NCBI GenBank assembly: GCA_002711515.1
Contig: PARN01000010.1
Span: 12,867 to 18,918 of the forward strand
Direction of reading: 5' to 3'
DNA length: 6,052 nucleotides
DNA from: Rickettsiales bacterium
GTDB lineage: Bacteria > Pseudomonadota > Alphaproteobacteria > TMED127
Made by a program: the position numbers and the translations under genes. The notes under the pieces were generated by a model. The model saw only the letters and a list, made by a program, of their open reading frames with translations. It did not search any database and had not been told where the DNA came from. This document shows positions 1-6,052 of this stretch, one piece after another; the stretch's first letter is position 1; the number at the start of each line of letters is the position of its first letter.

Positions 1-138
1 CCAAACTTTGGAAGGAAATCATTAAATGAAATTAAAGAGATTCTTTCTACGATGAATTTAGAGCTAGGAATGAAAATTGAGGGCTGGCCTCCAGAAAATA
101 TTGATGAGATTCGAAGAAAGTTAGACGATCCATATTAG
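1..138 (+). CDS. rpoA: RNA polymerase alpha subunit, C-terminal fragment
   Basis: This is the last 45 codons of the alpha subunit of DNA-directed RNA polymerase, cut by the left edge of the window and ending at TAG (136-138). The reading frame opens at base 1 with [15 protein letters not shown] and continues through [10 protein letters not shown]. This matches the closing helix-hairpin-helix part of the alpha C-terminal domain (E. coli has NLGKKSLTEIK...LGMRLENWPP). In E. coli the N, K and S of this stretch contact UP-element DNA and activators, and all three are kept here. The protein ends IRRKLDDPY. Its position directly before rplQ is the classic end of the alpha operon. Identity is secure; the start lies outside the window. 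Confidence 0.96.
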   Translation, partial: PNFGRKSLNEIKEILSTMNLELGMKIEGWPPENIDEIRRKLDDPY

Positions 139-140
139 GG
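137..140 (+). promoter_or_regulatory. weak Shine-Dalgarno for rplQ
   Basis: AGGG overlaps the rpoA stop codon and sits ten bases before the rplQ ATG at 151. It is the only purine-rich match to anti-Shine-Dalgarno in the 12-base gap. Reuse of the rpoA stop region fits coupled translation of the two genes. It is short, so this is a modest call. Confidence 0.45.
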
Positions 141-150
141 TAAAAAAATT

Positions 151-690
151 ATGAGACACAAAATTTCCGGCAGAAAACTAAATAGAAAAACTAGTCATAG
201 ATTAGCCATGCTTAAAAATATGACGAAATCTTTACTTAGAAATGAACAGATTGAAACAACCCTACCTAAAGCTAAGGATTTAAGACCATTCATAGAGAAA
301 ATTATCACTAAAGGAAAAAAAGATAACCTCCACTCAAGAAGAAAAGTTTTCGACTCTCTTAGAGACAAAACTTTAGTAGAAAAAGTTTTCAGTACTCTGG
401 CAAAGAGGTATGTAAATCGCAACGGAGGATATGTAAGAATTTTAAAGTCTGGATTCAGATATGGTGATTCTGCCCCAATGGCTGTTATTGAATTAGTTGA
501 CAGAGAAAACGATGCAAAAGGTAAACTTGATAAAGAAAGAACTAGAAACCAAGAGCTCGAAAAAACAAAACCTGAATCAACAACTAAACTAGATCAAAAA
601 ATTGATGAATCTCAAGACGTGTCAAAGACTGAAAAATCAAAAAAACTAGTTAAATCCGTCAAAAACAATAATGTTGAAGAGAAAGCTTAA
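151..690 (+). CDS. rplQ: 50S ribosomal protein L17 with C-terminal extension
   Basis: Encodes ribosomal protein L17 (bL17), a large-subunit protein near the peptide exit tunnel. The first ~118 residues are a normal L17 core: MRHKISGRKLNRKTSHR at the start, then NEQIETTLPKAKDLRP (31-46), RYVNRNGGYVRILK (86-99) and GDSAPMAVIELVDR (105-118). The wording of the last motif, followed by AKG, is typical of alphaproteobacterial L17. The protein is 179 residues, against about 127 in E. coli and roughly 140 in many alphaproteobacteria. The extra tail (about 119-179) is rich in Lys, Glu, Asp, Ser and Asn, has no recognisable fold, and is probably disordered. The gene starts 12 bases after rpoA and is almost certainly co-transcribed with it. 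No frameshift is needed to reach the tail. Confidence 0.96.
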   Translation: MRHKISGRKLNRKTSHRLAMLKNMTKSLLRNEQIETTLPKAKDLRPFIEKIITKGKKDNLHSRRKVFDSLRDKTLVEKVFSTLAKRYVNRNGGYVRILKSGFRYGDSAPMAVIELVDRENDAKGKLDKERTRNQELEKTKPESTTKLDQKIDESQDVSKTEKSKKLVKSVKNNNVEEKA

Positions 691-722
691 AAACTTTTTT
701 CTTTTACCTCTTTTCCCTAGAA

Positions 723-1706
723 ATGAACCAAGGTTCTGAACAATTTTGGATTGTAAGCAAGGATTTTGATGGAGTCAGGCTTGATTATTGGATAAAAAAA
801 GAATTAAAGATTTTGAGTTATCCATTTATTTGTAAAATCATAAGAAAAGGAGCAATAAAAGTAAATAATAAAAGAGTTTCTAATACATTTTCACTTGCTT
901 TAGGTGATAAAATTAAACTCTCTAAAAACATAAAAATTGAGAAAAATAATATATCAATAAACTCATATAAAAAGTTTGAACCATTGATTAAATCATGGAT
1001 AATTTTTAAAAATAAGAACCTAATTGTTTTAAATAAACCTAGTGGAATTGCTGTTCAGGGTGGTACAAAGATAAAAGTAAACATTGATATTTTGTTAGAT
1101 TATTTAATGTTCGAAACCCAGGAAAAACCGAAATTATTACATAGGCTTGATAAGAATACATCAGGGATACTTCTTTTAGCAAGAAACCTTAAGTATGCAA
1201 ACTTTATGGGTCTAAAATTTAAAGAAAGAAAAATCGAGAAAAAATATATTACAATAGTCAAAGGAATTCCTAAAATTAAGAAGGGGAAAATTGAAATACC
1301 TATTAAAGAAAAAGACAGGGTTCATAATGCGATAACACTTTATAAAGTTTTAAAAAGCTCAAAAGATGAATCTATATTGATGATCAAAACAATAACAGGA
1401 AGAAAACATCAAATTCGTAAACATTTAAGTCAAATTGGGTTTACTATTCTTGGAGAAAAAAAAATTTTTTTTCAAAATCAGGATAGAAATAATAATACAA
1501 ACTTCTTTCTTCATGCACTCCAATTATCATTTGAAGATTTTAATAGGAAATTAATCCAATTAAATGCACCTATTCCAAAGTATTTTGCTGAAAAACTAAA
1601 AGATATGAACTTCTCAATTGATGATTTATCATCTTATACTGATTTTACAAATCATGATGATTATAAAATTATTAACTTAGCGAATGATAGTATTCAAAAA
1701 AGATAA
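723..1706 (+). CDS. rluC: RluC/RluD-family 23S rRNA pseudouridine synthase
   Basis: A 327-residue pseudouridine synthase that converts specific uridines of 23S rRNA to pseudouridine. Residues ~15-75 form an S4 RNA-binding domain (VRLDYWIKKEL, then GAIKVNNKRV). The catalytic domain carries the family landmarks: LNKPSGIAVQGG (103-114), LHRLDKNTSGILLLAR (139-154) with predicted nucleophile Asp143, GRKHQIRKHLSQIG (226-239), ILGEKKI and LHALQLSF (263-270). The LNKPSG-VQGG form and the location suggest RluC (U955/2504/2580 in E. coli), but RluD-type specificity cannot be excluded. A run of nine A and eight T lies in frame at codons for EKKIFF. No Shine-Dalgarno is visible before the ATG; the upstream sequence is pyrimidine-rich. 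The last 23 bases overlap the next gene, which implies coupled translation. Confidence 0.92.
   Translation: MNQGSEQFWIVSKDFDGVRLDYWIKKELKILSYPFICKIIRKGAIKVNNKRVSNTFSLALGDKIKLSKNIKIEKNNISINSYKKFEPLIKSWIIFKNKNLIVLNKPSGIAVQGGTKIKVNIDILLDYLMFETQEKPKLLHRLDKNTSGILLLARNLKYANFMGLKFKERKIEKKYITIVKGIPKIKKGKIEIPIKEKDRVHNAITLYKVLKSSKDESILMIKTITGRKHQIRKHLSQIGFTILGEKKIFFQNQDRNNNTNFFLHALQLSFEDFNRKLIQLNAPIPKYFAEKLKDMNFSIDDLSSYTDFTNHDDYKIINLANDSIQKR
1456..1472 (+). repeat. A9T8 homopolymer pair inside rluC
   Basis: Nine A (1456-1464) are followed directly by eight T (1465-1472), within the codons for Glu-Lys-Lys-Ile-Phe-Phe of the pseudouridine synthase. The frame is intact as read. Such tracts are prone to replication or transcriptional slippage and to sequencing error. 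The tract is also self-complementary, with eight A facing eight T. Confidence 0.9.
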
Positions 1707-2349
1707 AAATAAATTTATTTTCTTTAGGAATAATAAACCAATTAAAACAAATAGTGATTTAAATGTTTATGTTAAAAACATTAATCATGCAAAGATCTTC
1801 ATAGAAGAATTTTCTGATAAAAATAAAAATAAAGATCAATATTCAAACTTAAATTTAACTAACTTTGCATGTGACCTCAATGAAAAAGATATTGCAGAAA
1901 TTATTGAAAATTTATTAAAACACATTAATTTTGACCTAATTATCTATAGATCGTTTGATGATAAAGAGCTTATTTCAAGTTTGGATAAACATTTAAATAT
2001 TTTTTTGAATACATTTAACAAAGAATTTAAAACTCAATTAAAAGTAATTTCAAATCTAAATCAAAAGAGTACTGAGATAAATAAAGAAAGGTTTGAGAAT
2101 TACCTTAAGAAATTAGATATATTTAAGTTATCTATTATTTATAAATTATCTGGAATAACAAAGTCTGTTGTACTAAGCTACTTTTTTTTAGAAAAAAAAA
2201 TCTCATGTTTACAATTATTTAAACTAACAAATATAGAGAATAATTTTCAACAAAAAAAATGGGGGTACGTCGATGAACAAAAAAAAAATGATGTATATGT
2301 TAATGAAATTTTAAAGAAAATTTCATTTTTTTTAAAAATTATAATTTAA
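1684..2349 (+). CDS. divergent ATP12-family F1-ATPase assembly chaperone
   Basis: A 221-residue protein that I assign to the ATP12 family; the mitochondrial members bind the F1 alpha subunit during ATP synthase assembly, while the bacterial role is less clear. The match is by pattern. FIFFRNNKPIKT (11-22) resembles the N-terminal 'LDGRPVRTP' strand pair. YSNLNLTNFACDL (53-65) fits 'MPLTRLANTAID'. NFDLIIYRSFDDKEL (82-96) fits 'TDLLCYRAEGPEEL'. The C-terminal NNFQQKKWGYVDE (186-198) fits the 'DE..Q...WG.D.EA' signature. The context agrees: in alphaproteobacteria this family often lies between rluC and pccB. The start is the first ATG after an in-frame TAG at 1678, overlaps rluC by 23 bases and lacks a clear ribosome binding site. 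The sequence is Lys/Asn/Ile-rich, the most AT-rich gene here, and has lost many consensus residues. Confidence 0.74.
   Translation: MIVFKKDKNKFIFFRNNKPIKTNSDLNVYVKNINHAKIFIEEFSDKNKNKDQYSNLNLTNFACDLNEKDIAEIIENLLKHINFDLIIYRSFDDKELISSLDKHLNIFLNTFNKEFKTQLKVISNLNQKSTEINKERFENYLKKLDIFKLSIIYKLSGITKSVVLSYFFLEKKISCLQLFKLTNIENNFQQKKWGYVDEQKKNDVYVNEILKKISFFLKIII
2182..2333 (+). repeat. cluster of five homopolymer tracts in the ATP12 gene
   Basis: Five runs of at least eight identical bases fall within about 150 bases: T8 (2182-2189), A9 (2192-2200), A8 (2252-2259), A10 (2279-2288) and T8 (2326-2333). The first two form an inverted repeat separated by AG. A G5 run (2261-2265) sits just after the A8. All are in frame, coding for Phe, Lys and neighbouring residues. 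They reflect AT-biased drift and are potential slippage sites. Confidence 0.9.
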
Positions 2350-2355
2350 ATTGAC

Positions 2356-2361
2356 TATAAT
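2356..2361 (+). promoter_or_regulatory. possible -10 box of a pccB promoter
   Basis: A perfect TATAAT lies in the 34 bases between the ATP12 stop and the pccB ATG. It would place a transcription start near 2367-2369 and give a very short leader. A TG two bases upstream is close to, but not, an extended -10. The -35 region is poor: only TTTAAA (2331-2336) at 19 bases. In such AT-rich DNA a chance TATAAT is quite likely, so this is tentative. Confidence 0.35.
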
Positions 2362-2366
2362 ATTTT

Positions 2367-2374
2367 AGGAAGTG
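2367..2374 (+). promoter_or_regulatory. Shine-Dalgarno that sets the pccB start
   Basis: AGGAAGTG is a near match to AGGAGGTG and ends nine bases before the ATG at 2384, a good spacing. An in-frame GTG at 2372 lies inside this element and so cannot be its start. This is the strongest ribosome binding site in the window, in keeping with a well-expressed enzyme. Confidence 0.72.
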
Positions 2375-2383
2375 ATTTTATCA

Positions 2384-3916
2384 ATGAAGGAAATTTTAAA
2401 AAAATTAGATCAGAAGAGGAACCAGGCCGTTGCTGGTGGTGGAGAAAAGAGACAGGACAGCCAACATAAAAAAGGAAAACTTACATCAAGGGAAAGAATT
2501 GAAATATTGTTAGATGAGGGAACCTTCGAGGAATGGGATATGTTTGTAGAACATAGATGCTCTGAGTTTGAAATGGAAAAACAAAAAGTTCCTGGGGATG
2601 GTGTTGTTACAGGTTATGGGACTATTAATGGAAGATTAACGTTTGTTTTTAGTCAAGACTTTACTGTTTTTGGAGGATCACTTTCTGAATCTCATGCGGA
2701 GAAAATATGTAAAATAATGGACAAAGCACTTCAAGTAGGTGCACCGGTCATAGGATTGAATGATTCTGGGGGTGCAAGAATTCAGGAGGGTGTAGCTTCT
2801 TTGGCAGGGTATGCGGAAGTTTTTCAAAGAAATGTTCTATCCTCAGGTGTAATACCACAAATTTCAGTGATTATGGGTCCTTGTGCTGGAGGAGCAGTAT
2901 ATAGTCCAGCTATGACAGACTTTATATTTATGGTCAGAGATACATCCTATATGTTTGTAACTGGTCCTGATGTTTTAAAAACTGTTACTCATGAAGAGGT
3001 TAGTCATGAGGAGCTAGGTGGTGCGTCTACTCATACAAAAAAATCTGGTGTTGCTGACCTAGCATTTGAAAACGATGTTGAAGCACTTTACCAGTTAAGG
3101 CGTTTTATGGGTTTTCTTCCATCATCAAATAAAGAAATGCCACCAACAAGAAAGTCAGAAGATCCTGCTGATAGAATAGAGTTTTCTCTTGATACTTTAA
3201 TACCAGATAATCCGAACAAACCTTATGATATGAAAGAGCTTATCACAAAGGTTGTAGATGATAGAGATTTTTTCGAAATCCAAAGTGATTATGCCTCTAA
3301 TATTATAACTGGTTTTGCAAGAATGACTGGATCACCAGTTGGAATAGTTGCTAATCAGCCAATGATTTTAGCTGGTTGTCTTGACAATAATTCTGCAAGG
3401 AAAGCAGCTAGATTCGTCAGGTTTTGTGATTGTTTTAATATTCCAATTCTAACTTTTGTAGATGTTCCAGGTTTTCTCCCAGGAACTTCTCAGGAATATA
3501 ATGGAATAATAAAACATGGTGCAAAACTTTTGTTTGCATTTGCAGAAGCTACAGTTCCAAAAATAACTGTTATAACAAGAAAAGCTTATGGTGGGGCATA
3601 TGATGTAATGAGCTCTAAACATTTAAGAGGTGACGTTAACTATGCTTGGCCACAAGCAGAGATTGCGGTAATGGGCCCTAAAGGTGCTGTTGAAATAATT
3701 TTTAGAGGTGAACTTGGAGATAAAGAAAAAATTGAACAAAAGACACAAGAATATAGAGAAAAATTAGCAAACCCATTTATCGCAGGAAGTAGAGGTTTTA
3801 TAGATGATGTTATAATGCCAAATACTACTCGTAAAAGAATTTGCAGATCACTTGAAATGCTTAAAAATAAAAAATTATCAAACCCTTGGAAAAAACACGA
3901 CAACATACCCCTGTGA
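2384..3916 (+). CDS. pccB: propionyl-CoA carboxylase beta subunit
   Basis: The carboxyltransferase subunit of propionyl-CoA carboxylase. It moves the carboxyl group from carboxybiotin on PccA to propionyl-CoA, giving (S)-methylmalonyl-CoA, and in known enzymes acts in an alpha6-beta6 complex. The protein is 510 residues, the usual length, when the ATG at 2384 is used; a GTG at 2372 would add four residues but lies in the ribosome binding site. Visible landmarks are the N-terminal [21 protein letters not shown] (in 18-38), [11 protein letters not shown] (126-136), the first oxyanion-hole loop [11 protein letters not shown] (165-175), [22 protein letters not shown] (in 360-381) and the second loop [11 protein letters not shown] (399-409). 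Asp407 matches the Asp linked to propionyl preference in actinobacterial PccB, where acetyl-preferring enzymes have Ile. The surrounding text is nearly that of human PCCB, which argues against methylcrotonyl-CoA carboxylase. pccA follows after eight bases. Confidence 0.96.
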   Translation: MKEILKKLDQKRNQAVAGGGEKRQDSQHKKGKLTSRERIEILLDEGTFEEWDMFVEHRCSEFEMEKQKVPGDGVVTGYGTINGRLTFVFSQDFTVFGGSLSESHAEKICKIMDKALQVGAPVIGLNDSGGARIQEGVASLAGYAEVFQRNVLSSGVIPQISVIMGPCAGGAVYSPAMTDFIFMVRDTSYMFVTGPDVLKTVTHEEVSHEELGGASTHTKKSGVADLAFENDVEALYQLRRFMGFLPSSNKEMPPTRKSEDPADRIEFSLDTLIPDNPNKPYDMKELITKVVDDRDFFEIQSDYASNIITGFARMTGSPVGIVANQPMILAGCLDNNSARKAARFVRFCDCFNIPILTFVDVPGFLPGTSQEYNGIIKHGAKLLFAFAEATVPKITVITRKAYGGAYDVMSSKHLRGDVNYAWPQAEIAVMGPKGAVEIIFRGELGDKEKIEQKTQEYREKLANPFIAGSRGFIDDVIMPNTTRKRICRSLEMLKNKKLSNPWKKHDNIPL

Positions 3917-3924
3917 TATAAAAA

Positions 3925-5916
3925 ATGTTTAAAAAGTTATTAGTTGCAAATAGGGGAGAGATTGCTTGTAGAATTATCAGAACAGCAAGAAAACTAGGAA
4001 TAAAAACTGTTGCTATATGTTCAGATGTAGATATAAATTCACCACATGTAAACCTGGCTGACGAATATGTAAATATTAGTGGAAATACGTCCGCCGAAAG
4101 TTATTTAGTAATAGAAAAGATTATCAAAGCGGTTAAAGATACAAATTCAGATGCTATTCATCCAGGCTATGGATTTTTATCAGAGAATGTTTTGTTCAGA
4201 GATGAAATAAATAAAATTGGAAAGATTTTTATAGGTCCACCAAGCCAAGCAATTTCTTTGATGGGTGATAAAATCAAATCTAAAGAAATTGCTAAGGGAG
4301 CGAAAGTCTCAATTGTACCAGGCGGTTTGGATGAAATAAAAAATGTAAAACAAGCAATTTCTGAAGGAAAAAAGATTGGCTATCCACTTATGGTAAAAGC
4401 ATCTGCAGGCGGAGGTGGTAAGGGTATGAGAATAGCATATAATGAGGACGAATTAAAAGAAAACTTCAATTCTGCAGTAAATGAAGCGAGATCTAGTTTT
4501 GGTGATGAAAGAGTTTTCATTGAAAAATACATTGAATTTCCAAAACACATTGAAATTCAAATTCTTGGAGATCAATTTGGAAATTTTATTCATCTTGGAG
4601 AAAGAGAATGTTCAATTCAAAGAAGACATCAGAAAGTAATTGAGGAAGCACCTAGTTTTTTTGTTGATAATAAATTAAGAGACCAAATGGTGGATCATTC
4701 AATAAAACTTGCCAAGGCAGTTGGTTACTATTCTGCTGGTACTGTTGAATTTGTCGTTGATAAAAATAAAAAATTCTATTTTCTTGAGATGAATACAAGG
4801 CTGCAAGTTGAACATCCTGTGACGGAGTTAATAACAGGTATAGACTTGGTCGAACAAATGATTAGAATTGCCTATGGTGATAAATTAGTAATTTCTCAAA
4901 AAGATATAAGGTTTTCTGGGAGTGCACTCGAGTGTAGAATCTATGCAGAAGATTCTTCAAAAAACTTTTTACCTTCTATTGGCCGTCTAACAAGATATAT
5001 AGAGCCACAGGGGAAAAATGTTAGAATTGATTCTGGAGTTGTTGAAGGGTCAGAAATATCAATGTTTTATGATCCTATGATTTCAAAGTTATGTACTCAT
5101 ACAGCTGACAGAAAAAATACTATTAAGGAAATGATTAATGCACTTGATAGATACTATATAGAGGGCGTTCAAACGAACAGAGATTTTTTATCTAATATCC
5201 TGCAAAATAAAAAGTTTGAGGATGGCTTATACTCAACATCATTTATTGCTGAAGAATACAAAGATGGATATGATTCTTATAATGAACAACTGCATGATAA
5301 AGAGATTCTATATGGTGTTGCCACATTCTTGAACTTTCAGTATTTATTAAGAGCAGCTTCAATTTCTAACCAACTTAAAGGTTTTAATAAAACTGTAGGA
5401 AATGTTTGGAATGTAATTGATGGTGAAAAAAGTATAAATGTAAAGATTAATTATAATAATTTTAATAATAATTATGATCTTTACCTGCCTAACAAACGAT
5501 TCAGTATCAAAAGTAATTGGAAGATCGGCTATCCACTGTTTTCTGCAATAATCGATAATAAACTTAATTATTTTTCAATACAAAGAGACGGCCCAAAATT
5601 TAAGATTAATCATAAGGGAACAATTGTTGACCTAATTGTTTTGTCTGAAAGACATTCAGAATTAAATAAGATAATGATTCCAAGAACAGAAGAAGATAAA
5701 TCAAAATTTTTGATGGCTCCTATGCCTGGGTTGTTAGTCTCTTTACTTGTAAAAGAGGGTGACTTTGTTGATGAAAATCAACCCTTAGCAATAATTGAGG
5801 CAATGAAAATGGAAAATATCATAAAGTCTGATAAAAAGGTTAAAATCAGGAAAGTGAGTTGTAAAGAAGGGGACAGCCTTGAGGTTGATCAAGTAATGTT
5901 AGAGTTTGACAAGTAA
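3925..5916 (+). CDS. pccA: propionyl-CoA carboxylase alpha subunit (biotin carboxylase plus biotin carrier)
   Basis: The 663-residue biotin-containing subunit. It carboxylates its own biotin with ATP and bicarbonate and hands the group to PccB. Domains in order: biotin carboxylase N-terminal (1-~113, starting LLVANRGEIACRIIRTA), ATP-grasp (~114-320) with Lys116, Lys158, glycine loop GGGGKGM (162-168), HQK (235-237) and catalytic EMNTRLQVEH (288-297), biotin carboxylase C-terminal (~330-442, with Arg338), a linker/BT domain (~445-590) expected to bind PccB, and the biotinyl domain (~597-662). MAPMPG (597-602) and EAMKMEN (626-632) mark the latter; Lys628 is the predicted biotinylation site. 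Length fits PccA (about 660-700) better than a stand-alone AccC (~450). The BT region is weakly conserved and Asn-rich around 507-516. The gene follows pccB by eight bases with no clear Shine-Dalgarno, suggesting coupled translation. Confidence 0.95.
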   Translation: MFKKLLVANRGEIACRIIRTARKLGIKTVAICSDVDINSPHVNLADEYVNISGNTSAESYLVIEKIIKAVKDTNSDAIHPGYGFLSENVLFRDEINKIGKIFIGPPSQAISLMGDKIKSKEIAKGAKVSIVPGGLDEIKNVKQAISEGKKIGYPLMVKASAGGGGKGMRIAYNEDELKENFNSAVNEARSSFGDERVFIEKYIEFPKHIEIQILGDQFGNFIHLGERECSIQRRHQKVIEEAPSFFVDNKLRDQMVDHSIKLAKAVGYYSAGTVEFVVDKNKKFYFLEMNTRLQVEHPVTELITGIDLVEQMIRIAYGDKLVISQKDIRFSGSALECRIYAEDSSKNFLPSIGRLTRYIEPQGKNVRIDSGVVEGSEISMFYDPMISKLCTHTADRKNTIKEMINALDRYYIEGVQTNRDFLSNILQNKKFEDGLYSTSFIAEEYKDGYDSYNEQLHDKEILYGVATFLNFQYLLRAASISNQLKGFNKTVGNVWNVIDGEKSINVKINYNNFNNNYDLYLPNKRFSIKSNWKIGYPLFSAIIDNKLNYFSIQRDGPKFKINHKGTIVDLIVLSERHSELNKIMIPRTEEDKSKFLMAPMPGLLVSLLVKEGDFVDENQPLAIIEAMKMENIIKSDKKVKIRKVSCKEGDSLEVDQVMLEFDK

Positions 5917-5920
5917 TTAA

Positions 5921-6008
5921 GCGGTCGTGGCGGAACTGGTAGACGCGCAACGTTGAGGTCGTTGTAGGATAATATCCTGTGGAAGTTCGAGTCTTCTCGA
6001 CCGCACCA
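5921..6008 (+). tRNA. tRNA-Leu, anticodon GAG
   Basis: A complete class II tRNA. The acceptor arms GCGGTCG (5921-5927) and CGACCGC (5998-6004) pair fully, the discriminator is A (6005) and CCA is encoded (6006-6008). The D stem pairs GCG (5930-5932) with CGC (5944-5946). The anticodon stem CAACG/CGTTG (5948-5952/5960-5964) closes the loop TTGAGGT, which places GAG at 5955-5957 for CUC/CUU leucine codons. The long variable arm AGGAT-AAT-ATCCT (5966-5978) is typical of leucine tRNAs. The T stem GGAAG/CTTCT closes the loop TTCGAGT (5986-5992). It begins only four bases after the pccA stop. Confidence 0.97.
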
Positions 6009-6052
6009 AGTATTTTTAAGAAAAGTTTACTAATAAGAAGTTGATCAGTAAT
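6009..6052. other. AT-rich tail after the tRNA, no gene seen
   Basis: These 44 bases contain no start codon with a convincing frame, no strong hairpin, and only a T5 run (6012-6016) after the tRNA. In many alphaproteobacteria the trigger factor gene tig follows a tRNA-Leu, so this may be its upstream region, but nothing visible here proves it. Confidence 0.4.

Noticed and set aside
195..422. Open frame of 75 codons on the - strand inside rplQ
   Set aside because: It lies wholly antisense to a certain ribosomal protein gene, has no recognisable motif and is explained as a shadow frame.
681..701. Possible terminator after rplQ (AT-only stem followed by T6 at 695-700)
   Set aside because: The stem is only four or five A:T/G:T pairs with an eight-base loop, too weak to call; the T run is expected in this base composition.
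2372..2383. GTG at 2372 as the pccB start
   Set aside because: The GTG is part of the likely Shine-Dalgarno AGGAAGTG. The ATG at 2384 has good spacing and gives the usual 510-residue protein beginning MKEIL.
3640..3906. Open frame of 88 codons on the - strand inside pccB
   Set aside because: Antisense to conserved PccB sequence, with hydrophobic low-information content that mirrors the sense codons; no ribosome binding site or family pattern.
5906..5911. Perfect TTGACA overlapping the end of pccA as a -35 box for the tRNA
   Set aside because: At 16-18 bases downstream the sequence is inside the tRNA and GC-rich (around 5928-5936), with no -10. The hexamer is explained by the Phe-Asp-Lys codons.
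3925..5916. Alternative reading as acetyl-CoA carboxylase AccC or methylcrotonyl-CoA carboxylase alpha
   Set aside because: AccC lacks the fused biotinyl domain, and the partner gene is clearly PccB-like rather than methylcrotonyl-type, so propionyl-CoA carboxylase is the best reading.
6026..6052. TTTACT followed 17 bases later by TAAT as a promoter for the next gene
   Set aside because: The -10 would be cut by the window edge and both boxes are weak matches in AT-rich DNA; it cannot be judged from here.

Overview
The window is an AT-rich, tightly packed stretch with every recognisable gene on the + strand. It reads as alphaproteobacterial: the end of rpoA is followed by rplQ, then an RluC-type pseudouridine synthase, an ATP12-family chaperone, and a propionyl-CoA carboxylase pair very close to the mitochondrial enzyme. 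Low GC, short gaps and overlapping genes suggest a streamlined lineage such as SAR11/Pelagibacterales or HIMB59-like marine bacteria. A Rickettsiales-like genome cannot be excluded without a phylogeny.

Layout: 1-138 is the C-terminal tail of RNA polymerase alpha. 151-690 is ribosomal protein L17 with a charged C-terminal extension. 723-1706 is a 23S rRNA pseudouridine synthase (RluC/RluD family). 1684-2349 overlaps it by 23 bases and is a divergent ATP12 F1-ATPase assembly chaperone, full of homopolymer tracts. 2384-3916 (pccB) and 3925-5916 (pccA) encode the beta and alpha subunits of propionyl-CoA carboxylase. 5921-6008 is a tRNA-Leu(GAG) starting four bases after the pccA stop. The last 44 bases hold no identifiable gene.

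The first three genes serve transcription and translation (polymerase, ribosome, rRNA modification). ATP12 is linked to ATP synthase assembly. PccA and PccB together make the biotin enzyme that converts propionyl-CoA to methylmalonyl-CoA, allowing odd-chain fatty acids, branched amino acids and similar compounds to enter the TCA cycle through succinyl-CoA.

I see no CRISPR array, insertion sequence, phage gene or defence system, and nothing that amounts to an undescribed system. The points most worth a second look are the compressed gene order, the homopolymer-rich ATP12 gene, the long L17 tail, and a tRNA placed almost on top of the pccA stop codon.
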